Positions 24,783-33,285 of a DNA stretch of 64,000 bases are shown here, in pieces; positions within the stretch are counted from its first letter, which is position 1, and each line of letters starts with the position of its first letter. The notes beneath the pieces are model-generated. The model saw nothing but the letters and a program-made list of their open reading frames with translations, ran no database searches and was not told the origin of the DNA. Made by a program: the position numbers and the translations under genes. Origin of the DNA: Pseudophaeobacter sp965641885 (GTDB taxonomy: Bacteria; Pseudomonadota; Alphaproteobacteria; Rhodobacterales; Rhodobacteraceae); NCBI GenBank assembly GCA_965641885.1, contig OZ282574.1, positions 4,588,001 through 4,652,000 of the forward strand, read 5' to 3'.

Positions 24783-25708
24783 GCGGTGAAGAATTTGTCC
24801 CCCTGTCCCTGACGCCGATGCTGATTGGTATTTTTGCCGCCGTGGCCTGCGCGCTGCCGGGCAACTTTTTGCTGCTGCGGCGTCAGGCGCTGATTGGCGA
24901 TGCCATTAGCCATGTGGTCTTGCCGGGTATTGTCGTGGCCTTTCTGTTGACGGGGGCGATTACTGCCTGGCCCATGATGCTGGGCGCGGCCGGCGCGGCT
25001 GTGGTGGCCGTGGTGCTGATCGAGGCGATCCGCCGTCTGGGCCGGATAGAGCCGGGTGCTGCCATGGGGGTGGTCTTTACCACCATGTTTGCCCTTGGGG
25101 TGCTGTTGCTTGAGCAGTCCGACACCTCGGCGGTGCATCTGGATGTGGAGCATGCGCTTTATGGCAATCTGGAAAGCCTGATCTGGCTGGACGCCACCGG
25201 ATGGTCTTCGCTCACGGACAGCGAAGCACTGCGGTATTTGCCGGTAGAGCTGCCACGTATGGCGCTGACGCTTGTTGCAGTGTGCCTGTTCATCGCCTTG
25301 TTCTGGCGCCCGTTGAAGATCTCTACCTTTGACGAGGGTTTTGCCCGCACCATGGGTATTCGCACCAATCTTCTGGGGCTCGGTCTGGTGATTACGGCGG
25401 CGGTGGCCGCGGTGGCGGCCTTTGATGCGGTGGGCTCGATCATCGTCATTGCCATGTTCATCTGCCCGCCTGCGGCTGCGCGGATGATGACCAACAGGCT
25501 GGAAAGGCAGTTGGGCTGGAGCGTTCTGTTTGCGGTGCTCTCAGCGGTGCTGGGCTATGTGCTGGCCGGCTATGGACCCCTGTGGCTGGGAGCTTCTGAT
25601 GCCGTCAGTGCGGCGGGCATGATCGCCACGGTGTCGGGCCTGATCCTGGCCGCTGCTGCCAAATTTGGCCCCTGTCGCAGCCGGGCAGGGGCGCCTGCAG
25701 GTGTTTGA
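24779..25708 (+). CDS. sitD: Manganese/zinc ABC transporter, second permease
   Basis: 309 residues, ABC-3 family, about nine hydrophobic segments. The family block LLLRRQALIGDAISHVVLPG lies at residues 32-51. A proline-bounded loop (LPVELPRM) and the coupling region ISTFDEGFARTMGI (about 180) match SitD/MntB-type permeases. SitC and SitD would form the heterodimeric channel with two SitB subunits. Its ATG lies in the sitC stop (4-base overlap). No terminator is obvious after it; the next gene, mutL, begins 113 bases later. Confidence 0.93.
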   Translation: MSGEEFVPLSLTPMLIGIFAAVACALPGNFLLLRRQALIGDAISHVVLPGIVVAFLLTGAITAWPMMLGAAGAAVVAVVLIEAIRRLGRIEPGAAMGVVFTTMFALGVLLLEQSDTSAVHLDVEHALYGNLESLIWLDATGWSSLTDSEALRYLPVELPRMALTLVAVCLFIALFWRPLKISTFDEGFARTMGIRTNLLGLGLVITAAVAAVAAFDAVGSIIVIAMFICPPAAARMMTNRLERQLGWSVLFAVLSAVLGYVLAGYGPLWLGASDAVSAAGMIATVSGLILAAAAKFGPCRSRAGAPAGV

Positions 25709-25821
25709 CGAGCTGTTGCTCTGACCACGGGGGCTAGTGCCAGTATAGCTGCTGTGAACTTTGTTCCCCTCTTGTTCGAAATGTCATGGCAGAATCGGAT
25801 GAAGCTGCTAAATTTAGCGGT

Positions 25822-27729
25822 ATGAGCAGCCAAGACCCCAATATCGGCGATAGCCATCGCCCAACCATTCGCCAGCTGGACGACAGCGCTATCAACCGGA
25901 TTGCCGCAGGTGAGGTGGTGGAACGCCCGGCCTCGGCGGTGAAGGAACTGGTGGAAAACGCCATTGATGCCGGCGCCCAGCGGATCACCATCGAGATTGC
26001 CGATGGCGGCAAAACGCTGATCCGGGTGACGGATGATGGCTGTGGCATGACTCCCGAAGATCTGCCGCTGGCGCTGTCGCGCCATGCCACGTCAAAGATC
26101 GACGGATCAGACCTGCTGAATATCCATACCTTTGGCTTTCGCGGTGAGGCCCTGCCCAGTCTGGGCGCGGTGGGCCGTCTGACCATCACCAGCCGGGCCG
26201 AAGGGTATGAGGCGGCGCAGATCAGGGTCTCGGGCGGCAAGATGGATCCGGTGCGCCCTGCGGGTCTGCGGGCAGGCACCATCGTTGAGCTGAGCGATCT
26301 GTTTTATGCCACCCCGGCGCGGCTGAAATTCATGCGCACAGACCGGGCGGAATCACAGGCAATCAATGATGTGGTCAAACGCCTGGCCATGGCAGAGCCC
26401 TCGGTTGGCTTTACCCTGCGGGATGTTTCGGGCGGCGGCGAAGGCCGGGTTACCTTTCGGGCGGACCCGCTGACGGGCGATCTGTTTGACGCGCTGCATG
26501 GGCGTCTTGCTGCGGTGTTGGGGCGGGAGTTTGCCGAAAATGCCCTGCGCATTGATGCGACCCGCGACGGCATTCGTCTGTTTGGCTATGCCGCCCTGCC
26601 GACCTATTCCCGTGGCGCTGCGGTGGCGCAATTTTTGTTTGTGAACAGCCGACCTGTGAAAGACAAGATGCTGACGGGCGCGCTGCGCGGTGCCTATTTT
26701 GACTTTCTCAGCCGCGACCGGCACCCGGCGGCGGCCCTGTTTATTGATTGCGACCCAACCCTGGTGGATGTGAACGTACACCCGGCCAAATCAGAGGTAC
26801 GTTTTCGAGATCCGGGTCTTGCGCGCGGGCTGATTGTCTCGGCGCTGCGCCACGCCCTGGCGGAAGCAGGCCATCGCGCCTCAACCACCGTTGCAGGCGC
26901 CACTTTGGGGGCGATGCGCCCTGAAGTGCCAACTGCCAGCGGCGCCCCCCGCGTTTATCAGATGGATCGCGCCTCATTGGGGGCGCGGACGGCGTCATAT
27001 GCCGGGCAACGCCCGGATTTTGTGCCCGCTCCGCCACCGCCCATGACCGCAGGGTTTGCCGAGCTGCAGGGAGAGTACAGTGGTCGGGTGACCGAGGCCC
27101 CGGGGCCAATGCTGGATGCGCCCGAGGGCACCGCGCCCGGGGCCGAGCAGCTGCCTTTGGGGGCGGCTCGCGGGCAGGTGCACGAAAACTACATTGTCGC
27201 CCAGACCCGGGACGGCATGGTCATTGTCGACCAACACGCGGCCCATGAGCGCTTGGTCTATGAAAAGCTGAAGCATCAGATGGCGCAGAACGGCGTCGCG
27301 GCGCAGGCGCTGCTGATCCCCGAAATTGTTGAGCTGGGCAGCAATGACTGCGCCCGTATCCTGGCCCATGCCGAGGAGCTGAAAAAATTCGGCCTTGGGA
27401 TTGAGGCTTTCGGCGGAAATGCCCTGGCAGTGCGTGAAACACCTGCGCTGCTGGGAGAAGTGAATGCCGAGGCCATGGTGAAAGACATACTGGATGAGCT
27501 GGACGATCAGGGCGAAAGCCAGCTGGTGCAGGCGCGGCTGGAGGCAATCCTGAGCCGGGTGGCCTGTCATGGCTCGATCCGGTCGGGGCGCCGGATGCGC
27601 GGCGAAGAGATGAACGCGCTGCTGCGCGAAATGGAGGCGACGCCGCATTCCGGCCAGTGCAACCATGGCCGGCCCACCTATGTGGAGCTGAAGCTTGCCG
27701 ATATTGAGCGGCTGTTTGGGCGGAGTTGA
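25822..27729 (+). CDS. mutL: DNA mismatch repair protein MutL, endonuclease type
   Basis: 635 residues. The N-terminal GHKL ATPase domain has NRIAAGEVVERPASAVKEL, ELVENAIDAGA, DDGCGM and GFRGEALPS; the C-terminal dimerisation domain has the endonuclease motif DQHAAHERLVYE, matching DQHA(x)2E(x)4E, together with ACHGSIRSG and QCNHGRPTY. This marks the nicking type of MutL absent from E. coli but general in bacteria without MutH. Two starts are possible (25786 and 25822), neither with a good ribosome site; 25822 fits the family N-terminus better. The next gene overlaps its stop by one base. Confidence 0.96.
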   Translation: MSSQDPNIGDSHRPTIRQLDDSAINRIAAGEVVERPASAVKELVENAIDAGAQRITIEIADGGKTLIRVTDDGCGMTPEDLPLALSRHATSKIDGSDLLNIHTFGFRGEALPSLGAVGRLTITSRAEGYEAAQIRVSGGKMDPVRPAGLRAGTIVELSDLFYATPARLKFMRTDRAESQAINDVVKRLAMAEPSVGFTLRDVSGGGEGRVTFRADPLTGDLFDALHGRLAAVLGREFAENALRIDATRDGIRLFGYAALPTYSRGAAVAQFLFVNSRPVKDKMLTGALRGAYFDFLSRDRHPAAALFIDCDPTLVDVNVHPAKSEVRFRDPGLARGLIVSALRHALAEAGHRASTTVAGATLGAMRPEVPTASGAPRVYQMDRASLGARTASYAGQRPDFVPAPPPPMTAGFAELQGEYSGRVTEAPGPMLDAPEGTAPGAEQLPLGAARGQVHENYIVAQTRDGMVIVDQHAAHERLVYEKLKHQMAQNGVAAQALLIPEIVELGSNDCARILAHAEELKKFGLGIEAFGGNALAVRETPALLGEVNAEAMVKDILDELDDQGESQLVQARLEAILSRVACHGSIRSGRRMRGEEMNALLREMEATPHSGQCNHGRPTYVELKLADIERLFGRS

Positions 27730-28943
27730 TGGAGGGTATGGGCGCGGCTGTACAGGCAATGAATGAGATCGGGCTGCTGATCTTGTTGGCGGCGGGATTT
27801 GCCGGGGTTTTGCTTGTTTTGCTGGTAATGTCGCTAAGGGCTTCGGGACGTGTGGCGCGGGCCATGGTGCCACTGAGCCAGCAGATCACCCAGTTGGGAC
27901 AGTCGGTGCAGCAGCTGCGCGGTGGCTTGCAGCATGTCTCGGACACCCAGGCGACGGCGCAGGTGCAGATGGTGCAGACCGTCGAGGCCCGCCTTACGGA
28001 TGTGCAGCAGCACATGAATGACCGCTTGGCTGACAATGCATTGCGTCAGGCGCAGGCCATGGCGGAAATGCAGGAACGGATGCACGAAAGCCTGAATGGC
28101 AGCAGCAAACGCACGGTGACTTCGCTCACCCAGTTGCAGGAGCGTCTGGCGGTGATCGACAAGGCGCAGGACAATATCACCAAACTCTCGGGCGATGTGC
28201 TGTCGCTGCAGGATATCCTGTCGAACAAACAGACCCGCGGTGCTTTTGGTGAGATCCAGCTGAATGATATCGTGTCCAAGGCGCTGCCGGCGGGCAGCTA
28301 CACGATGCAGGCCACCTTGAGCAACGGCAAGCGTGCGGACTGTCTGGTGCATCTGCCCAACCCGCCCGGGCCGATCGTGATCGATTCCAAATTCCCGCTG
28401 GAACCCTATGAAGCGCTGCACCGGGCCGAAACGCGCGACGAAAAAGCCTATGCGATCCGGCAGATGAAGGCCGCCTTGCGGGCGCATATCAGCGCGATCT
28501 CGGAGAAATACATCATTGAAGGCGAGACCGCCGAGGGGGCGCTGATGTTCCTGCCCTCTGAGGCGGTCTATGCCGAGCTGCATGCCAATTTCACCGCCGT
28601 CGTCCGCGAGGGGTTTACTGCCAGGGTCTGGATTGTTTCGCCAACCACCTGCATGGCGACGCTGAACACCATGCGGGCCATTCTTAAAGACGCGCGCATG
28701 CGCGAGCAGGCCGGGGCCATTCGTGCCGAACTGGCGCATTTGCACCGCGATGTGGCGCGGCTGGGGGACCGGGTGGGCAATCTGGATCGTCATTTTGGTA
28801 TGGCAGTCAAGGATATCGCGGAGATCAAGATCAGTGCCGAAAAGGCAGGGAGCCGCGCCCAACGGCTGGACAGTTTTGATTTTGAAGACATCACACCAGA
28901 GCGGGCGGTCAATGTTGTGCCGTTGGAGGCAAAAGAGACATGA
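27729..28943 (+). CDS. rmuC: DNA recombination protein RmuC
   Basis: 404 residues. A short N-terminal membrane helix (LLILLAAGFAGVLLVLLVM, about 15-33) is followed by a coiled coil (about 45-140) and the RmuC nuclease-like domain with LSGDVLSLQDILSNKQTRGA, GEIQLNDIV, VIDSKFPLEPYEAL and AEISEKYI-type sequence (HISAISEKYIIEGETAEGAL). RmuC limits inversion at short inverted repeats in E. coli; its biochemical action is not settled. Its ATG overlaps the mutL stop (TGATG), and its own stop overlaps the next start (ATGA), so three genes are coupled. Confidence 0.94.
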   Translation: MEGMGAAVQAMNEIGLLILLAAGFAGVLLVLLVMSLRASGRVARAMVPLSQQITQLGQSVQQLRGGLQHVSDTQATAQVQMVQTVEARLTDVQQHMNDRLADNALRQAQAMAEMQERMHESLNGSSKRTVTSLTQLQERLAVIDKAQDNITKLSGDVLSLQDILSNKQTRGAFGEIQLNDIVSKALPAGSYTMQATLSNGKRADCLVHLPNPPGPIVIDSKFPLEPYEALHRAETRDEKAYAIRQMKAALRAHISAISEKYIIEGETAEGALMFLPSEAVYAELHANFTAVVREGFTARVWIVSPTTCMATLNTMRAILKDARMREQAGAIRAELAHLHRDVARLGDRVGNLDRHFGMAVKDIAEIKISAEKAGSRAQRLDSFDFEDITPERAVNVVPLEAKET

Positions 28944-30238
28944 GGCAAAACGCGCTGGACAGTGCTTTGCTGCGCAAAGCCGAAGTCGAAGTTGAGCGGC
29001 TGGTGGCCGTGCTGCGGATTGGCGTGGCGCTGTGCCTGCTGTTTGCCTTTCTCTTTGCGGTAAAAGGGCAGGAGGTGCAGACGCTGCCCTATCTTCGGGT
29101 GCAGTGGATTTTGGCCCTTTGTACCTTGGTGTCTTATTTTCTGTTGGGGGGGCTGGCTCTTTGGCTGGCCACATCCGGGCGGTTTCGCAGTTGGATGGTC
29201 TGGCCTGCGGTCACTCTGGATTGTTTGTTCATGCTGGCCAACACCTGGGCGGGGCTGATCAATACCGGGTTGCCGGGAGAGCTGACGTTTCTTTTGCCCC
29301 CCACCTGGCTGGTGCCGGTGATCCTCGCCTTTTCAGTCTTGCGCTTTAACCCCTATCTGCAGGCCTATTGTGTCGCTCTGACGGTGGTGGGCCTCGGCTA
29401 TCTGATGCTGTGGGAGCCGGAGGCGATTACGCCCCATATTGCCGATCGGGTAAAGGATATGGTCATGTTGCCGCCCAATGTCGTGCGCGTCACCATGATT
29501 GCTTTGGGTGGCGTTGTTCTGATCGCTGCCGCATACCGGACGCGCAAACTGCTGCACAACTCCATCGAGGATGCGCAGGCCCGTGCCAACCTGACCCGGT
29601 ATCTGCCGGCGCAGATGGCAGATCGTCTGGCTGATGGCGGGTTGAGCGAGTTGCGCCGCGGCAAACAGCACAAGATGGCAGTGATGTTTGTGGATATTCG
29701 TGGCTTTACCAATTGGTCCGAGGGCCGCGCGCCCGAAGAGGTCGGCGCCTATATAAGCGAATTTCGCAGGCGGGTGCATCTGGCAGTCGCAGATCATGGG
29801 GGCATGATCGACAAGTTTATTGGCGATGCGGCGATGATCCTGTTTGAAGAGGAAAACGCAGCCCGTCAGGCGCTGAGCTGTGTTGATGCCCTGCTCCACG
29901 AGCTGCAGGATTGGGGAGACGAGCGGCGCGCCCTGGGTCGGAACCCGGTACGGGTTGGCATAGGCGTGCACTTTGGCGAGGTCTTTTCCGGCGTGGTCGG
30001 AGATGCTGAGCGTTTGGAGTATTCGGTTTTTGGCGATACGGTAAATACAGCGGCGCGACTGGAAGAGCTGACCAAAACGGTCGGTGCAGGTGTCATTGCC
30101 TCGGCGGCGGTGCTGGAGGCTGCGGCAGCAAAGCCCGCGCGCGAGGGCTGGACTGCCCTGCCGGCGGTGCATCTGCGCGGGCGCAGCAGTGGGCTCGAAA
30201 TCTTTGGACGGGAGCTTGTGGCCCCTCAGGGGCTCTGA
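28940..30238 (+). CDS. Membrane-bound class III adenylate cyclase
   Basis: 432 residues. Six hydrophobic segments (about 22-205) precede a class III nucleotide cyclase domain (about 245-420). Metal-binding aspartates are in FVDIRGFT and in FIGDAAMILF; the DKFIGD lysine and the aspartate of VFGDTVNTAARLE are the adenine-selecting pair, so cAMP is the likely product. GIGVHFGEV precedes the loop. The membrane part may sense a signal; it is not a CHASE domain. The gene is translationally coupled to rmuC, an unexpected partner. A Crp/Fnr-type regulator lies about 1 kb downstream on the other strand. Confidence 0.92.
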   Translation: MRQNALDSALLRKAEVEVERLVAVLRIGVALCLLFAFLFAVKGQEVQTLPYLRVQWILALCTLVSYFLLGGLALWLATSGRFRSWMVWPAVTLDCLFMLANTWAGLINTGLPGELTFLLPPTWLVPVILAFSVLRFNPYLQAYCVALTVVGLGYLMLWEPEAITPHIADRVKDMVMLPPNVVRVTMIALGGVVLIAAAYRTRKLLHNSIEDAQARANLTRYLPAQMADRLADGGLSELRRGKQHKMAVMFVDIRGFTNWSEGRAPEEVGAYISEFRRRVHLAVADHGGMIDKFIGDAAMILFEEENAARQALSCVDALLHELQDWGDERRALGRNPVRVGIGVHFGEVFSGVVGDAERLEYSVFGDTVNTAARLEELTKTVGAGVIASAAVLEAAAAKPAREGWTALPAVHLRGRSSGLEIFGRELVAPQGL

Positions 30239-30335
30239 TGCGGCACAGAGGTTTTTCTTTCTTGCCTCAGATCAAAGACCCTGACCCAGTGCTGCTGTCT
30301 GTTGGTGGAAAGCGGCGAACAGAAGGAGAGAAACA

Positions 30336-30659
30336 ATGCTGGAGATCTCAACACGCAAGGTGGCGCAGGTCGCGCTGATGGCGCGGGAACTGGGGCGCGC
30401 GGAAGGTGAATTGCGTGCCTTTATCGAGCGGATGGGTCCGGATGAACAGGCCGAGCTCACAGCGATTATGTGGATCGGGCGCGGGAGTTTCGAGGCGGAA
30501 GAGCTGCAGGAAGCCATTGCAACGGCAAAGGCTGAAGCCACGACACCTACTGCGGACTACCTGATTGGCACGCCGCATCTGGCGGACAATATCGAAGCTG
30601 GTCTCGACGCGCTGGGCGTGGATGTGCAGAACGTCGAGGGCGATGTCATCGGTCGCTAG
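30336..30659 (+). CDS. DUF3775 protein
   Basis: 107 residues, acidic, mostly helical. The sequence ELTAIMWIGRGSFEAEELQE (about 40-59) and TADYLIGTPHLADNIEAGLD (72-91) are the DUF3775 signature, a small family found mainly in Rhodobacterales and rhizobia; function unknown. AAGGAGAG lies 5-12 bases before the ATG. It follows the cyclase by 97 bases and could be its own unit. The 181 bases after it contain a GC-rich dyad (GAGCGG...CCGCTC at 30781-30799) without a T run. Confidence 0.85.
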   Translation: MLEISTRKVAQVALMARELGRAEGELRAFIERMGPDEQAELTAIMWIGRGSFEAEELQEAIATAKAEATTPTADYLIGTPHLADNIEAGLDALGVDVQNVEGDVIGR

Positions 30660-30840
30660 GTCGCGGCATGCCCTTACGCGTCTGAAGCTCGCCAGGCAAT
30701 GGCGCGGTGCAGTGGAGCCTGCCCAAGCCCGGTGCCGCGACATTCAACCTCAGGGTTGTGTTAGGGTGTAGGCGTGCTGAGAGCGGTGGCGCGCCGCTCC
30801 GGCAAGCGACGCGCCTGCTGTTTCAGCTTTTCTTGTTGCC

Positions 30841-31032
30841 TTAGTTTTTCAATGGGCAGGTGTTAATCCCCAGAATTGAATAGAGCGGGCAGGTGCCAAG
30901 CAGACCGGTGGCCAGGGGGACAATCCCGATCAATCCCCACAGGGTTTGTGGCCCGATGAAAACAAGGGAGAGCAAAACGAGACCGGCGATGACGCGCAGG
31001 GCTCTGTCGATGGTGCCTTCGTTCTTAGTCAT
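30841..31032 (-). CDS. DUF2892 membrane protein
   Basis: 63 residues with two hydrophobic segments (RVIAGLVLLSLVFIG and LWGLIGIVPLATGLLG). The ends GTIDRALR and GTCPLYSILGINTC are the DUF2892 (YgaP transmembrane-type) signature. Cysteines in the C-terminal CPLY...NTCP pair are conserved in the family, which is often found with rhodanese or sulfur-stress genes. AAGGAG precedes the ATG at 31032; the longer opening to 31104 lacks one. It lies 68 bases after the Crp/Fnr gene on the same strand, and is probably its target or co-transcribed with it. Confidence 0.88.
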   Translation of the reverse strand: MTKNEGTIDRALRVIAGLVLLSLVFIGPQTLWGLIGIVPLATGLLGTCPLYSILGINTCPLKN

Positions 31033-31100
31033 TTTGTGATCTCCTTTTGGTGTTCCTGCCCTCAGTATAGCAAATGCAGAGGGCATTGGCGGTGACAGAG

Positions 31101-31697
31101 TCACCGGGTTTGGGAAGAAATCTGTTTTAAGGCTGTGTGGCCGGTGATTTTGACCCCATCACCGCGCTGTTCAACCAGACCCTGGCGGGCAAAGGCGGCC
31201 AGTCGGCGCGAGACATAGGCCCGGCCAGATGCGGTTTCTGCCGCAAGGGCGGCATGGGTGGCGTGAACGATCCCTTCGCTGTCGGCAAGGCGCAGCAGCA
31301 CCTTGGCCAACCGGGCGTCAAAGGCGGTCAGTGCCACATCTTCGATCAACTCCTGGTACTCGGCAAACCGCAGGGCAACCGATGTCAGGACGTCAGTGCG
31401 GAACTGGCTGTCTTGTTCCAGCCGGTGCTGGAATTCAGCCGCCGGGATCAGCTCACCTTCCAGATCGGCCTCGACAAGACCCTCAGCAGCGTAGTTTTGA
31501 TCTTTGATCAGACAGCTAAAGGTCTGCAGGCAGACCTCGCCGGGGTGGACCCGGTACAGCACCACTTCGCGGCCACTGCTGCCGGTCAGGGTGACCTTGA
31601 TGGATCCCTTTTTCAGCACCAGAAAGCCGGGGCAGTCCTGGCCAGGACTGAAAAGAATGGTGCCCTTTGGAGCTGCGAAATTTCTGATTTTGCTCAT
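31101..31697 (-). CDS. Crp/Fnr family transcriptional regulator
   Basis: 198 residues. An N-terminal cyclic-nucleotide-type beta-barrel (GTILFSPGQDCPGFLVLKKG at about 11-30, VVLYRVHPGEVC at about 44) is followed by a long dimer helix and a C-terminal helix-turn-helix (ASGRAYVSRRLAAFARQGLV, near 155-174). There is no N-terminal cysteine cluster of FNR type; a single Cys pair (C22, C55) is present in the barrel. GGAGG precedes the ATG at 31697. It reads into DUF2892; the ligand (cAMP or another) is not evident, though an adenylate cyclase gene is close by. Confidence 0.88.
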   Translation of the reverse strand: MSKIRNFAAPKGTILFSPGQDCPGFLVLKKGSIKVTLTGSSGREVVLYRVHPGEVCLQTFSCLIKDQNYAAEGLVEADLEGELIPAAEFQHRLEQDSQFRTDVLTSVALRFAEYQELIEDVALTAFDARLAKVLLRLADSEGIVHATHAALAAETASGRAYVSRRLAAFARQGLVEQRGDGVKITGHTALKQISSQTR

Positions 31698-31807
31698 CCC
31701 ATAGCCTCCACATACTGGGGGCAGATCACACCACCGGGCCGGGTCTTTCAAGAGGCGCAAACAGCACCTGAGACGATCCGGCGCGGGGGATGCTGAGACA
31801 GGCAATC

Positions 31808-31835
31808 AAAAAAGGGCCCGCAGTTGCAGGCCCTT
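31808..31835 (-). terminator. Terminator of the saccharopine dehydrogenase operon
   Basis: On the minus strand GGGCCTGC-AACT-GCGGGCCC forms an 8-bp stem with one mismatch, followed by TTTTTT. It lies about 50 bases after the stop at 31882-31884. Confidence 0.85.
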
Positions 31836-31858
31836 CAGGGGGTTGGTCAGATCGCAAC

Positions 31859-31882
31859 CCGTTAGGCAATCCGTTAGGCAAT
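31859..31882. repeat. Perfect 12-bp tandem duplication at a stop codon
   Basis: CCGTTAGGCAAT is present at 31859-31870 and 31871-31882. The last base of the second copy belongs to the stop codon of the saccharopine dehydrogenase family gene (minus strand). Confidence 0.95.
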
Positions 31883-33024
31883 CAGGCGATGCGGTCGCGA
31901 ACTTCCAGATGCTGGGCAAGCGTGCCGATCTTGCCCATCCAGTCCTGCACCAGTGCCGCATCGCTGGGGGCAGCATGCACACCGGGCGCGATTTTACCGT
32001 TCATCACGGCCTCAATGGCAAAGGACACCGGGAAAGACACCAGACGCGCCATGGCTGTGCCACGCTCGTCGCCCCAGGCATCCATCACATAGGTCTTGTG
32101 CCAGACGGGTTTGCCGTCTTTCTCGGCCTTTAGATCGACGCAGAGCACCACCCGGTCAGCCTCTCCCTCGTCATAGGAGTTCTCATCCCAGAACTGATCA
32201 GACATCTCTTTGAGGCGGGCGTCGCCTGCTGCGCCTTCCAGGGTTTCGACCTCTTTAAAGACACCATCCCAAGCGTCAGTCCAGCCATTCAGACGCAGGG
32301 TGCCGCGCACGAATTCTTTTACTTTCCAGTCTTCGCCAAACGCGTACTGACCGATAAAGGGTAGTGAATCGCGGTTGGGATAAACCTCAAAGCTTTCAGG
32401 GCTGGGCAGGGGTGCGTCAAAGGTCGAGATCGCGTCCCAGGGGCGGGCCACGTCCAGCTCTTTAAAATCCCGGATCGATTTTGACGGCGAGCGCAGGGCT
32501 TTTAATACGCCAAGCGGCGACCAGCTGAATTTGTAGCGAAACGGGTTGGGCGTCTTTGGGATGCCACCACAATAGGACAGAAAGCTGACCTCGTTGCTGG
32601 CATCAAAGGCGTCGGAGGCTTTGTACTCATCCACCAGCGCATGGGCCATCAGGTGGTCGATGCCAGGATCCAAACCTACCTCGTTGACCAGTGCGACGCC
32701 TGCGGCGCGGGCCTTGTCGTCGAGGGCGCGCATCTCGGGCGCAATATAGGACGAGGACACAAAATGCGCCCCCTTGGAGATCGCCAGTTCCGCCAGCGGC
32801 ACATGCCAGTCGCCGGGCAGCATCGAGACCACAACATCAGCCGGGCTGAGCATCTCGCCCAGATTTTTCATGTCAAAGACATGGATATTGGCGGTGAGAT
32901 CGCCCACCGCATCGCGGGCCTTGTCGGCTGTCCGGTTCCAGACCGCAACATCGTGACCGGCTTTGAACAGGCGACGCAGGCCGGGGATGGCCGAAAGGCC
33001 GGTGCCACACCAATGAATTGTCAT
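31882..33024 (-). CDS. Saccharopine dehydrogenase family protein (LYS9/SDH type)
   Basis: 380 residues. The N-terminal Rossmann part has GTGLSAIPGLRRLFKAGHDV (7-26) and AVWNRTADKA; the middle holds the substrate region NEVGLDPGIDHLMAH and SYCGGIPKTPNPFRYKFSWS, the signature of the glutamate-forming saccharopine dehydrogenase/LYS9 branch. It would oxidise saccharopine to 2-aminoadipate semialdehyde and glutamate (family knowledge). It is last in a five-gene minus-strand unit that also holds the LYS1-type partner, so a lysine-to-saccharopine route seems to be encoded here. The TAG/TGA end lies in a 12-bp duplication. Confidence 0.9.
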   Translation of the reverse strand: MTIHWCGTGLSAIPGLRRLFKAGHDVAVWNRTADKARDAVGDLTANIHVFDMKNLGEMLSPADVVVSMLPGDWHVPLAELAISKGAHFVSSSYIAPEMRALDDKARAAGVALVNEVGLDPGIDHLMAHALVDEYKASDAFDASNEVSFLSYCGGIPKTPNPFRYKFSWSPLGVLKALRSPSKSIRDFKELDVARPWDAISTFDAPLPSPESFEVYPNRDSLPFIGQYAFGEDWKVKEFVRGTLRLNGWTDAWDGVFKEVETLEGAAGDARLKEMSDQFWDENSYDEGEADRVVLCVDLKAEKDGKPVWHKTYVMDAWGDERGTAMARLVSFPVSFAIEAVMNGKIAPGVHAAPSDAALVQDWMGKIGTLAQHLEVRDRIA

Positions 33025-33036
33025 GAGAGTTCTCCC

Positions 33037-33285
33037 TTATTTATAGCGCAGTTTGGCCGCCACAATGCTGATCACAATGAGGATGGCGCAGATATTGGCA
33101 ATGATGATTGGCATGTCCCCGACCATCAGCCCGTAGCAGAACCACAGGGTAACCGTGAGCAGAAACAACAGATTTGACGGCAGCGACAGGCCAGAGGTGT
33201 CGCGGCTTGACCAGGCTTTCCAGGCCTGCGGCAGCCAGCAGACGGTGCCCAGAAAGGCCGCGAAATATCCGACATAGAGCTCCAT
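33037..33285 (-). CDS. SemiSWEET family transporter
   Basis: 82 residues with three hydrophobic segments. The PQ-loop WLPQAWKAWSSRDTSGLS (18-35) and the following LPSNLLFLLTVTLWFCYGL are those of SemiSWEETs, which work as dimers and move mono- or disaccharides in the few studied cases. The ATG at 33285 overlaps the stop of the LYS1-type gene (TGATG), so it is co-translated with it. A SemiSWEET inside a lysine-catabolic unit is unexpected, and it may carry a different solute here (inference). Confidence 0.9.
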   Translation of the reverse strand: MELYVGYFAAFLGTVCWLPQAWKAWSSRDTSGLSLPSNLLFLLTVTLWFCYGLMVGDMPIIIANICAILIVISIVAAKLRYK

